Part shown: positions 34,301 to 50,529 of the stretch, piece by piece
Position numbering within the stretch: position 1 is the stretch's first letter
Layout: every line of letters begins with the position of its first letter
DNA from: Pratylenchus scribneri
Lineage: Eukaryota > Nematoda > Chromadorea > Rhabditida > Pratylenchidae
DNA length: 64,000 nt
Direction: 5' to 3'
Assembly: GCA_030063045.1 (NCBI GenBank)
Contig: JAQSEB010000023.1
Coordinates: 682,001 to 746,000, forward strand
Program-made: the position numbers and the translations under genes
The notes under the pieces: generated by a model
What the model saw: the letters and a program-made list of their open reading frames with translations, nothing else
Database searches by the model: none
What the model was told of the DNA's origin: nothing

Positions 34301-35753
34301 AGGATAAATTATGTAAATAAATGTTTAAATAAAAGACCACTAGGGTTAGGCTAGCTTGGGTTTATAAGATTTTAGCAAAAATAAAAAATCGACGCAAATG
34401 CTTTGGGGGAAACTTGCTCAAAAATTTAGGTCAGAGGACAATAATTTTTTCCGTATTCACTTATCATTTTTATTCATTCGAAATGAAAATTAATTGGCAA
34501 AAAATTTTTGAAAATTTTGGTCTCGTGTTCGGGGTCAGTGTACAATAATTTATTTTCCGAGTTTAGTGGTCAATTTTTTGATTCTCTAGGTCAAATACAC
34601 ATTGATTTTAACAAAAAAGTAGACCTTAAAAATACAAATCTTTATATCAATACTAAAAAAAATTTCAAAAAATTTAGGAAAAATATGGGCCGCCTGATTA
34701 TTCAAGGAAGAATTTTGAACAAGTTCAAGGTCAATATTAACCTTATAATTAAAATATAAAATTTTATTTTTATAGTTAAAGCACCGGAAAAGGCCAAAGC
34801 CAAGAACGCATTTGATGATTTATTGCTGGAGCAAGGATTCACATCTTCAACGAAACAAGCACAGCGGACATTGACTGATTTGGTGAAGGAAAGGGATGCT
34901 CAAGAAATGGACCCAATTGCGCTGAAAGTGAAATATTGGACGGATGGGAAGCAGAGGAATATTCGCGCACTGCTCAGCTCCCTCAACAACATTCTTTGGG
35001 ATGAGGCCAAACCGAGTTGGACAGAACCAAAAATGTCTGAACTATTTGAAGCCGATAAGGTTGGGATATTTTTTTTCTATAGAAACTGTCCAAAATTGTC
35101 TGTTTTTATGGGGGCAATTTGTTTCAAAACAAATTAAACTGGGGAAATATAATTAATTAAAAAAATAATCCAATTTATTTGAGTGTAGTCATTCAACCAA
35201 ATATTCACTCGATGGTGTAGTGGTATGATAGATAGATTTCCTTTTGGAGGTCGATGGTTCGAATCCCGATAGCGGCAAATAATTTTTAGTGGCATAAATC
35301 CAATTAAAATTTATGATAAAGTAGTAATAATTATTATTACACTTTTTTAGATCAAGAAATATTACCCTAATGCATGCAGTTTTTTCGGGAATACAATTGC
35401 AAAAAAAATTGAGGAATTAATTTTAAAAAATAATCATCGATTTTAATTGGGGGGAATAAGTTAAGTTGTCCACCCTTAAACATGTACCCTATGGTGCAGT
35501 GGTATGATGGTCAGATTTATTTTTGGAGGTCGATGGTTCGAATCCCGGTAGCGGCAAATAATTTTTTAAGACAAAAATCCAATTGAAATTTATAATAGAG
35601 CAATATTTTTTTTAAATTCAGATCAAGAAATATTATCGAAAGGCATGCCTCGTCATTCATCCCGATAAACAAGCTGGAACGGGCAATGAATTATTGGCAA
35701 AAGCAATTTTCACGGAACTGAATGATGCCTGGAATGAATTTGTGAAGAATTGA
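31393..35753 (+). CDS. GAK: Cyclin-G-associated kinase/auxilin-like protein
   Basis: NAK-family kinase with a C-terminal J domain, used to uncoat clathrin vesicles with Hsc70. The start at 31393 ([14 protein letters not shown]) resembles GAK. Kinase motifs: [10 protein letters not shown] (P loop), FALKRQ (Lys), [58 protein letters not shown]. Then come a Pro-rich linker (PPRPPPPP), acidic [18 protein letters not shown] and [12 protein letters not shown] (auxilin-type clathrin-binding style). The J domain is [17 protein letters not shown], then [19 protein letters not shown] with the HPD triad. No PTEN-like or C2 domain is visible between kinase and J domain, although vertebrate GAK has them. 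The intron before the last exon holds a tandem duplication including a dead exon copy. Confidence 0.92.
31722..32000 (+). mobile_element. Minisatellite-bearing element, 2 units
   Basis: In a GAK intron: GACAAATCTCGTCAAAATG, TTTTGAATCACTAAACC, two 46-bp units, then ATAACAAATTATATACCATT and CTGCTCTATCCAATTTCGG, ending TTTAGGATAAACCA. Confidence 0.75.
33305..33547 (+). mobile_element. Minisatellite-bearing element, single-unit complete copy
   Basis: The clearest complete copy, about 243 bp. Left end GGTTTATCCTA (33305-33315) and right end TAGGATAAACC (33537-33547) form an 11-bp perfect terminal inverted repeat. Inside are GAACGCATCATTTAATTATG, GTTTTGAACCATTAAACC, one 46-bp unit, ACCATTCAATGCGTCC and CAGCTCTATCCAACTTTGG. 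It sits in a GAK intron. No clear target-site duplication was found by eye. Confidence 0.8.
35206..35278 (+). pseudogene. tRNA-like unit, copy 1
   Basis: A-box-like TGGTGTAGTGGTATGAT and B-box GGTTCGAATCC spaced as in a tRNA, ending CGGCAAAT. The stems pair poorly, so it reads as a tRNA-derived repeat. Confidence 0.5.
35484..35561 (+). pseudogene. tRNA-like unit, copy 2
   Basis: TGGTGCAGTGGTATGATGG with GGAGGTCGATGGTTCGAATCC, near-identical to the unit at 35206. Part of the same duplication. Confidence 0.5.
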
Positions 35754-35989
35754 CCAACCAATTGACCTTTATCTATATTATATATTATTCTTTTGAAAAT
35801 TCATTACATTTCTAAACTCAAAAAACAAAAAAAAAACACACTTCCTTTTGTTGTGATAAAATGGATGAATGGGAATAAAAATGACAAAAAAGCAATTTTG
35901 ATGAATCATTTTCTAATGGATAATCCAATAATTTATATTTAAAATTATTTTACATTTCTTTATCATTTATTGTATTTAAAGCAAAGGAA

Positions 35990-38900
35990 ATGGAGCATTC
36001 GGATGATCAGCAGAAGCCATCATCATCAAATGGAAGAAGCATGAGTCGGTCATATTCGGACACATTCCCAAGGCAAAAAACTCCGTTGCCGCCTTCAAAT
36101 TCAAGTTTGCTTATTATTAAATAAAATTTTATTTTAAAAGAGAAAATATTACCTAACTACAAAATTAAACTAAGCTCATAATTTTTCTAGTCTAAAAATC
36201 AACATTTTAAGGCCATATTTGGCTCTAATATAAAGTTATCGATTAGGTTTGTGCTAGATTTAGGCAGGATAGGGTTAATGGAGCCCGATTTGATCATTTT
36301 ACGGTTTTATGACCTTAAAATTCCAATTTTCAACACAAATTTCTTGGAAAATTAATCTTCCCAATCAAAATTTAAATTTTTTCAAATTATTTAGCAGCAG
36401 CCGAGGTTGGAAAGAATATGGCAGTGGATTTGAATAAACTGCTTTCCGCAACAACTCGTTTCGCATTCACTGATTTGCTGATCACAATTCTGTAAATTCA
36501 TTTTAATACTTTCAATTTTTAATTTAATTCATTTATAGGAAACTCGATTTCTACTCAAAATCGGATGAGAATTCAATGTCAGTAATTTTTTTTTTTGATT
36601 AATTAATTTCCATTTAATTTTAAAGTATATTTTGCAAAAAAGCATTGGAAGTTATTTTGAAATGGGGAATGTTGCCACAAAAAACGCAGAACACACTTCG
36701 ATTGCATTTGGAGGAGGAGCAGCCATTCAATGAAGAAATTACTGCATTGATTACAAGTACAGTTTAATATTTAAAATGTTTAAAATTCGAATGGTTCATA
36801 AGTTTATCCTAAACCAATAAATCTTACACTCAATCGATAGATCTCGTCAAAATGCATTTGTTTATGTTTTGTCTTTGGGTTTAACCAATTCTAACTTATT
36901 AGTTTCTTATTAGTTTTGAACCATTAAGCCAAAATGGGTTTAAACCTTTTAATACCCTTTAATTGTTGACCAAACCAAAATGGGTTTAAACCGTTTAATA
37001 CCCTTTAATTGTTGACCAAACCAAAATGGGTTTAAACCGTTTAATACCCTTTAATTGTTGACAAAACCAAAATGGGTTTAAAGCGTTTAATACCCTTTAA
37101 TTGTTGACCAAACCAAAATAGGTTTAAACCGTTTAATACCCTTTAATTGTTGACCAAATCATGATAAATTGTATGCCCAAATTATTAATTCAAGTATAAT
37201 TCTCTGAATTTTGCAGCAATAAAATCGGATTCAACATTGGCCGAACATGGATTCACACCTTTGTTAGGCTCTCTTCTCTTAACAATTTTGTTGGATGGAA
37301 ATTATGATTCTCGTTTCCGGGTCCTATTACGGCATTCATCCGCCCTTTTGGGCGTTCATTGGGACGTTTTTGAAGAGGTAATTATTTTTGTAATTAATAA
37401 ATTTTTATTTTTTTTTCAGTTTGAATCGACACTTGGCGATCAATTAATGGACGAATTCAAGGAATCACTGTAATTTATTTAATTATTTTTATTTAAATTA
37501 GAGGAAATTATATTAAAATTTTACTTTTAAAGAAGTAAAAAACCAGAAAGCGAAAATTTGTAAGTAAAGGAAATTATTAGCTTTTGTGGTGATTTGTTGA
37601 TGTCTTTTAAAATTGGATAGTTTTTTGTGGTCTTAAAAATATTTTTAATTTTATAATATTTAAATATTCATTTTCAGTGAAAATCAACAAATTCGAGAGA
37701 AGAAGCAAAAAATGCGGAAAATAAAACGCTATGCCATCATTGGTGCAGCCACCGGGTTGGGCGGTGTTTTAATTGGTATTTTCTCATTAAAAAATTTTAA
37801 AAACTATATTTCAAGGTGTCACTGGTGGATTGGCAGCCCCGCTGATTGTTTCCTCCGTGTCCGCACTCACTACAATCACTTTTGCCGGATTGACTGCAAC
37901 AGCCACTGCTGCTATTTTTGGATCACTTTTTGGAGTTGCAGGTTCCAAAATTATTAATTAAATATATTTATTTTTATTATTAATTAATTAAATTAAATTT
38001 TAAGGCGCCGGCCTCAGTGGCTATCGTATGAAAAAGCGTGTCGGCGAAATTGAAGAATTTTTGATTGAAAGAATGACCGAGGAAGAGAATCGAGCCTTGC
38101 ATTGTGTTCTTTGCGTTTCCGGGTAAATTTATTCAATAATAAATTAATTTATTAATATATATTTAGTTGGATCGAGGACAGAGAAGCGCAGGCATTTCGG
38201 CACCATTGGAGGCATTTATGGATGAGCAAGGAGCAATATACGTTGAGATGGGAAAGCAAAGTAAGATTGCTTTTGGAAAATTTAATTAAAAATCTTTTCG
38301 GAAATTATAGTTAAAAATTGCCAAAAATTTTTAATTTTTTTAAATTAAATTTATTTAAGTATTTGGAAGAATTGGGCAAAGGCATTGAATATTTCGTCTC
38401 ATTCGTGGTCAGTTATGCAATTCAACGTTCCCTGATGGAAACCGTACTGGCCGGGCTGGTCTCCGCCATTGCTTGGCCACTCATTTTGATGGGCTCCGCA
38501 TCAATTTTGGACAATCCATGGAATATTCTAACCCAGCGGGCAGTGGAAGCCGGTGAACATTTGGCCGAGGCACTTTTGACCCGGGCACATGGTTCGCGTC
38601 CAATCACATTGATTGGCTTTTCATTGGGTGCTCGGGTGATTTATCATTGCTTACTGGAAATGAGCAAACGGAAGCCGGATTCATTGGGTAATTATTAATT
38701 AATTAAAACATCATAAAATTTGGAAGGCCAGTCACCCAAGAAATAGGTGTAGTGGTAAAGTGCCAAATTTAGCTCGCTTAAGGTCATGGGTTCAAACCTC
38801 GGCGAGGGCAAATGCTTTTTTCACTTTATTTTTACGATCACAATTAAATCTACTAACTTAAAAATCTGTAATAAAATTTTTTACTATATAAATGAATTAA

Positions 38901-39914
38901 TTTCCTCAATTCAACAGGTATAATTGAGGATGTAATCCTCCTTGGCGCACCAGTTTCCGCTTCACCTTCCCAATGGCGTCAAATTTGTTCCGTCGTGGCT
39001 GGCCGTGTGATTAATGGATATTGCAAAACGGATTGGGTAATTAACAAATATTTAGCATTTTCAATAAATATTTTTATAGCTTCTACGTTTCCTCTACCGA
39101 ACGATGAGTGTTCAATTCATCATTGCGGGCACAGGGCCGGTGGAAAACAAGGATGAACGAAAAATTCTCAACTTCAATCTCTCCCACATTGTGAAGGGTC
39201 ATTTGGATTATGCAAAGGTTTAAAAGTTAAAACACAATTTAAAAATATTTCTGAAAATTTTCGACTCAAAGAGAAGACCTTAACTTGCAAAATTTAGGTC
39301 TCGGGTTCGAATCCGCTCCGGGTCCATTAATTTTTTTTCTGCTTAGTTTTCACTTTTATGTGTTTTTATGCATTTAAAGGCCAAATACTTTTCGTAACTC
39401 GAATAAAAACAAAACAAAAACATAATATTACCAATTAAATAAATTTAAATTAATTCAGAAACTCACCAGAGTGCTCGAAGCGGTCGGAGTTCGCGTAACG
39501 CCACTCTCGCTTGAGTCAAAGAAGGATTTGGAAAAATTGGAGGAAGAACAAATTGACGACAAATCAACGAAGAAAGGCCCAGTCAAATGTGATGAAATGG
39601 ATCTGCCCTCAACAATTGTCGAAAGAATGAAAGAATTGCCAATTAGCAGTGCGGTGGATGAACAAAAACAACAAAATGATGAGAACACGGATGAGGAGGA
39701 TGACGACGATTGCATCACTCTTTCACTCAACAAACCGGAACAGGATCCACTGAAGGCGATTGAACAAACGGAGCCGATGAGAAAGAGAGCCGATTCACTG
39801 GTCAGTGCCACCGAAACCTTTCACTCCGCCATTTCCACATTCAACAATGCTAACAATAACGAAGAAGATGGTGAAGAATATGAAGAGGAAGGAGAAGAAG
39901 TGAAGGAGGATTGA
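35990..39914 (+). CDS. TMCO4: TMCO4-like DUF726 membrane alpha/beta hydrolase
   Basis: Membrane protein of the DUF726/TMCO4 family. The start at 35990 gives MEHSDDQQKPSSSNGR. N-terminal helical part: DLNKLLSATTRFAFTDLL, KKALEVILKWGMLPQKTQ, FTPLLGSLLLTILLDGNYDS. Hydrophobic Gly/Ala segments (YAIIGAATGLGGVLIGVTGG; TTITFAGLTATATAAIFGSL) follow, then HCVLCVSGWIEDR and WPLILMGSASILDNPW. The lipase-like nucleophile elbow GFSLG is in PITLIGFSLGARVIYHCL. Later come DVILLGAPVSASPSQWRQI and an acidic tail ending EEVKED. The enzymatic substrate is not known for the family. Introns hold a minisatellite array (36795-37180), a tRNA-like unit and a B-box repeat. Confidence 0.9.
36795..37180 (+). mobile_element. 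Minisatellite-bearing element, about 5 units
   Basis: In a TMCO4 intron: TAAGTTTATCCTAAACCAAT, TAGATCTCGTCAAAATGCAT, TTTTGAACCATTAAGCC, then five 46-bp units. The right end is lost after GACCAAATCATGATAAATTG. Confidence 0.75.
38748..38815 (+). pseudogene. tRNA-like unit in TMCO4 intron
   Basis: AGGTGTAGTGGTAAAGTGC (A-box-like) and GGTCATGGGTTCAAACCTC (B-box-like), ending GAGGGCAAATG. The 3' context is like the 35206 units. Stems are imperfect. Confidence 0.5.
39240..39400 (+). repeat. B-box repeat, one copy
   Basis: Well-preserved plus copy in a TMCO4 intron: AGGTCTCGGGTTCGAATCC near 39296, then GCTCCGGGTCCATTAATT. Confidence 0.75.
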
Positions 39915-40218
39915 ATTTGACCAATAATCGTTCCATAATAGCCTTAAATTGCCATTAAGCATTAATTCATCCATCCATAATCCGTCCATTCACATTTATT
40001 TGATTTATTGTAATTGATTGGCTCTTTTATTTTGTATTTATCCACCCAAATAAATTACATATCATAAAAAACTTGTGTTTTGACCAGTGAATTTAAATCA
40101 ATTAAATAAAATAAATATTTATAAATATGAAAAATGTTGAATTTGTATTTTTGATTAGACAAAAATCATTTGATATTTATAAACGAATTAATTTATTTAA
40201 ATCTTCCTTTTTTCTGGG
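39915..40218. other. Intergenic, TMCO4 to TAX1BP3
   Basis: AT-rich. A poly(A)-like AATAAA near 40050 follows TMCO4. No other feature is seen. Confidence 0.35.
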
Positions 40219-41004
40219 ATGTCCGAATTCGCCCACCAAAGCGGTGCGCCAATTTCCTGCCTTTGTATGGCGTTGAAAATTCGAAGGGAAGATGTGGATA
40301 AAATTGGAATGAGAATTGGCGGTGGCATCGACCAGGATTTTCGGAAGTCCATTTACAATGACAATGTTTGTGAATTTTACATAAATTAATTTAAAAATAA
40401 ATTTTAAGGGAATTTATATTACATCAATTGAACCAAACTCCCCGGCAGAAAAGGCTGGCCTTCGAGTCCATGACAAATTGTTGCAGGTCAACGGGATTGA
40501 TTATGTAAGTGAAGGGGATAATTGGAAGGGATAAAAAATAAAAATGGTAATCCTGGGCTAGATTAAAAATTTTGAAATTTTTATGTCCCAGAGAGGACCT
40601 TAACTTTTGACAAAATTTAGGTCTCGGATTTGAACCCGCTTCGAGTAAGATAATTTTATCTAGGTTGATCCCTACTTTTATACACTTTTAGACATTCTAC
40701 TGAATATTTATAGACCAGAAAAAATTTTTTAAAATTTTTGACCGATAGACAAGATGTTAAATTATACAAAATTTAGGTCTCGGGTTCGAATCCGCTTAGA
40801 AACCAATAATTTTTTTCCGAATTAGTTTTCACTTTTATGGATATTTAGACATTTTAGAACAAATTTTTAGACGACTAAAATAATTCGACCATAAAATACA
40901 TTTCCCCTTTTTTGCAGACAATGATAACGCATGGACGGGCTGTGAAATATTTGCAAAGAGATTCGGTGCTGGATGTCCTCGTTGCCCGTTCCAAAGAAAC
41001 ATAA
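40219..41004 (+). CDS. TAX1BP3: TAX1BP3/TIP-1-like single PDZ protein
   Basis: Small protein made almost wholly of one PDZ domain, which in animals competes for C-terminal PDZ ligands. Three exons. The first gives MSEFAHQSGAPISCLC and RIGGGIDQDFRKS, where IGGGIDQD is the TIP-1 hallmark in place of the usual GLGF loop context. The second gives GIYITSIEPNSPAEKAGLRV then HDKLLQVNGIDY; the third TMITHGRAVKYLQRDSVLDV then LVARSKET. Length is about 108 residues, typical. The intron before the last exon holds two B-box repeats. Confidence 0.88.
40545..40880 (+). repeat. B-box repeat, two copies
   Basis: Plus-oriented tandem pair in the TAX1BP3 intron with cores near 40616 (AGGTCTCGGATTTGAACCC, decayed) and 40773 (AGGTCTCGGGTTCGAATCC). 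Confidence 0.75.
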
Positions 41005-41201
41005 AAGTGATGAATAATGAAATGAACTTGCCAAAAAGATTTATTACAAAAAATTTTATACATTCCTCTAAAAATTTTATAACTATGAATAAAAATTATA
41101 CTCTAAATTCTACAAAAAAATTTTGGGGAATAAAATTGGAAAAAGCGTCATAAAATGAAATGAAAGGAGGATAGGATAGAATTCAGGGGGAAAATGTGTT
41201 T

Positions 41202-42608
41202 TTAAATGGAAAATGCTGGAATAAATGTTGGTTGTTGATTTTGTTGTTGATTGGGCGCAGGGATCACTCGGCTCTTCAGCTGCTCAAATGGGGCAGTCAT
41301 TTTGGCTTTGACTTTTTGCAAAAGTTTGTCCGGAACCAGGAAACTCACTCGTTGCAATTCATTTCGAGTAGGCATCCTTAAAATAAAAATGTTAGCAAAA
41401 AAATAAACAAAATAAACAAACTGTGCTCCCTCCTGATTTGCAATGTCCAAAGCATCTTCCAGGGAAGTCAGGAAAACTTTGCCACTGATTCGTTTGGTCA
41501 CATTCCGCTGAAAAAACCAGGCCTTGTCCTCATCGTCGGCAACGTAGCGAAAGAGGCGTGGATATTTGTTGAGAAGATGTCCCCGAGTGGATGTGAATCC
41601 GAGCAGTTTGTTCAGCTTTGAGAGGAGCACGAAAGGGGAGTCGGCGGTAAAGCGATTCGGGTCCCACTAAAATGTACAAATTTTACCAAAATGATTTAAT
41701 TTCCAATTAAAAACCTTGAACGCTTCAGCCTGTGTAATTGGTTGCCGCCCATTCATGACCGGCGTTCCGCTCCGGCCCGTGTCCAAATCAACCTTTTTGG
41801 GGCGGCCACGCTTTTTTGGTCGATCTTGAATTTTTGTAATATTTTTACCTAATAATAATTCTAAGTAAACCTCCAAATGGTGCATTTTGAAGTGATGAAT
41901 TGTAGCTAATCAAACTTCCATCGCTCTCATTGTCCTCGCTGTCGTACAAATGGGACATGTCCGTTTGAATTTGTAATTCGGGCGGCAATTTTTGTTTCAA
42001 TGCAGTATATGCCTAATTAAAAATGTTAAATTTGAATAATTAAAAAGCTTACGGGAATGCATTTCCGGCGATCTCCAGCACTTTCGGCCTCCATTTGTTG
42101 TGGAAGAAAAATTGTTTTTGCCCCATCCAAAATTGCAATGCAAAGTTGGTTAATGTCCGTCTCATTGACTTCCTAAAATAGTTTTTAATTATTTTTTGGG
42201 CCAAAATTTATTTACATGTCCATTCCTTCGCAGATTTTCAAATGCGGGTGTAAATGTAGTGCGCAAATGACGATCGATGACTTGCTTAAATTAATTGATG
42301 TTCAGAATAATAAAATGGAAATATTTTAACCTTGATTTCCTCATTGAAATCATTTTGAAAAACCTTAAGATGTTTTACATTCAAATAAACACAGAGAAAA
42401 CAATAAAAACCTGTCTTAGAACATCCAATGATTTTGTGGTGTCATCGGCCATATCACTTTTATTCCGCCGTATCGCTTGCCTCAATGAATTCGTTTTAGC
42501 CGTTGTATCATCGCCGGATGCGCCCAACAAATTGGAAAGTATTTCAATGCGTCGGTTCAGTTTGTTTCCGTTGCAATTCCCTGGCACATAATTTGATGGG
42601 TCGCGCAT
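41202..42608 (-). CDS. DNTTIP1: DNTTIP1, MiDAC histone deacetylase complex subunit
   Basis: Scaffold of the mitotic HDAC complex. The start at 42608 gives MRDPSNYVPGNCNGNKLN. A helical dimerisation region (KSLDVLRQ, VIDRHLRTTFTPAFENLRR) and DINQLCIAILDGAKTI are followed by an AT-hook-like KKRGRPKK. The SKI/SNO-like DNA-binding domain is WDPNRFTADSPFVLLSKLN, KLLGFTSTRGHLLNKYPRLF, RYVADDEDKAWFFQRN. After a short intron come VSFLVPDKLLQKVKAKM and a Gln/Pro-rich tail ending IPAFSI. The match to animal DNTTIP1 is clear across the C-terminal half. It is convergent with TAX1BP3 (197 nt gap). Confidence 0.88.
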
Positions 42609-43334
42609 TTTTCTTTATTAATTTATCAATCAATCTATGAAATTAGCTTGATTTTTTCATAATAAATTTAGTAAAGATTAAGTATATCTTTTTTTACATT
42701 TACATGGATGGCTCTCCCTCCGTTTAGTTTTTAGTTTTTCCATGCATAAAAAAAACAATATTTTTTCAAGGCAAATGATCGATCAATCGATATCGATTGA
42801 TTCACATTCACAAACTGTACTACAAAATTGATTCATATACTGTACTACAAAACGATCGATTCACATACGGTACTAAAAATCGATCGATCGATTCACATTC
42901 GCATACTTTTTCTAATAATAAAGAGTTTCTAGTGTTTTTATTTCCGAAAAAAGATTTTTGGTTTTCCTTGTAAAATTAAACCGGTTTGGTTTTTAGATAA
43001 AATGTCTAAATTTTATAAGGTGTGAAAACTGAAAAATAAAGTAAAAGTTAAAACAAACTTGGTATGACACATCCAGCCAGACCCGACCTTAAGTTTTAAA
43101 AATCTCAAGTGCATCGTTTTCAGTGAAACGTTAGCATCACATTTTCTGCGTCAAAATCAAACCATTCAAATGGCAACAAATGTTTTATTCTCGGATTTAG
43201 CATATAGAAAAGATAAACACGAACACTTTTTCTTCCATAAACATCTGAAGAAACATTTCCTATTCCACCAACCAACCTATAATTCTGTTTCATTTTTCAT
43301 CTTAATAAATAAAAATTTGTTATTTTTAGCAGAG
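42609..43334. other. Intergenic, DNTTIP1 / SLK divergent promoter region
   Basis: Contains the ATCGATTCACATAC short tandem repeat (42770-42910). A 5' exon or leader may lie upstream of the SLK ATG, since TATTTTTAG acceptor sequence directly precedes it. The longer frame from 43170 (MATNVLFSDLAYRKD) is open into the kinase but looks like translated intron. Confidence 0.4.
42770..42910. repeat. ATCGATTCACATAC short tandem repeat
   Basis: Four or five imperfect units of about 25-35 bp containing CGATCGATTCACATAC and TGTACTACAAAA in the SLK/DNTTIP1 spacer. Confidence 0.55.
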
Positions 43335-50083
<6,749 letters not shown>

Positions 50084-50529
50084 AACACACACATTTTATT
50101 TAATGTATTTTTCGAAATATATTCAATCATTTTACATATTCAATATATCAAAATTGAATAGCTCAACGCAAATTTATTTATCTAAATGAGGAATAATCTT
50201 TTGAGAATCATAGAATTTATTATTTATGCCAAATCTCTTCATCGAATTCATTTCCACATTCATTCATTCATTGAGCAGGCATTCCATTTTTAATTTAAGA
50301 GAATCTTCCCATTCCCTCATCCAAAATATCCAATATTCATTCAATAAATGTTATAATAAAAACGATTTAAAATGTGCCTTTTACAACCCATTTTTTTCTA
50401 TGTGTCTGACCTTGATAAATTTTATTTTTCTTCCATTTTTGTACAAATATAACCTTGAAATGTTCACTTTCACATTTCATCGATGGATGAATATTTTTAC
50501 TAAATTTTGTTAATTTATTTATTTTATAG
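50084..50529. other. Intergenic, SLK to ADAM; missing ADAM 5' exon
   Basis: AT-rich, with AATAAA-like sequence after SLK. A short frame near 50400 (MCLTLINFIFLPFLYKYN) has signal-peptide character and might be the ADAM leader exon, but I cannot join it to the next exon with a plausible intron. Confidence 0.3.

Larger units (their letters stand above)
35150..35650 (+). repeat. Tandem duplication with tRNA-like units and exon relic, GAK last intron
   Basis: Two diverged units of about 270 bp, each with an AT-rich lead, a tRNA-like block and an acceptor followed by ATCAAGAAATATTA. In the second unit this is the real J-domain exon (IKKYYRKAC). In the first (from about 35351) the exon copy reads IKKYYPNAC and then diverges, having lost the HPD region. 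Confidence 0.65.
31240..41004 (+). other. Same-strand run Gemin8-GAK-TMCO4-TAX1BP3, possible operon
   Basis: Gaps are 153 nt (Gemin8-GAK), 236 nt (GAK-TMCO4) and 304 nt (TMCO4-TAX1BP3). GAK has a TTTAATAG acceptor 7 nt before its ATG and TMCO4 has ATTTAAAG 8 nt before its own. TAX1BP3 lacks an obvious AG next to its start, so its membership is weaker. Confidence 0.35.

Noticed and set aside
35206..35561. Functional tRNA genes in the GAK intron
   Set aside because: A and B boxes are present, but acceptor and T stems have several mismatches and the two copies are part of a larger duplication.
43170..43334. Upstream in-frame start for the SLK-like kinase (MATNVLFSDL)
   Set aside because: The extension reads like intron (Phe/His/Lys-rich), and a TATTTTTAG acceptor directly precedes the better start at 43335.
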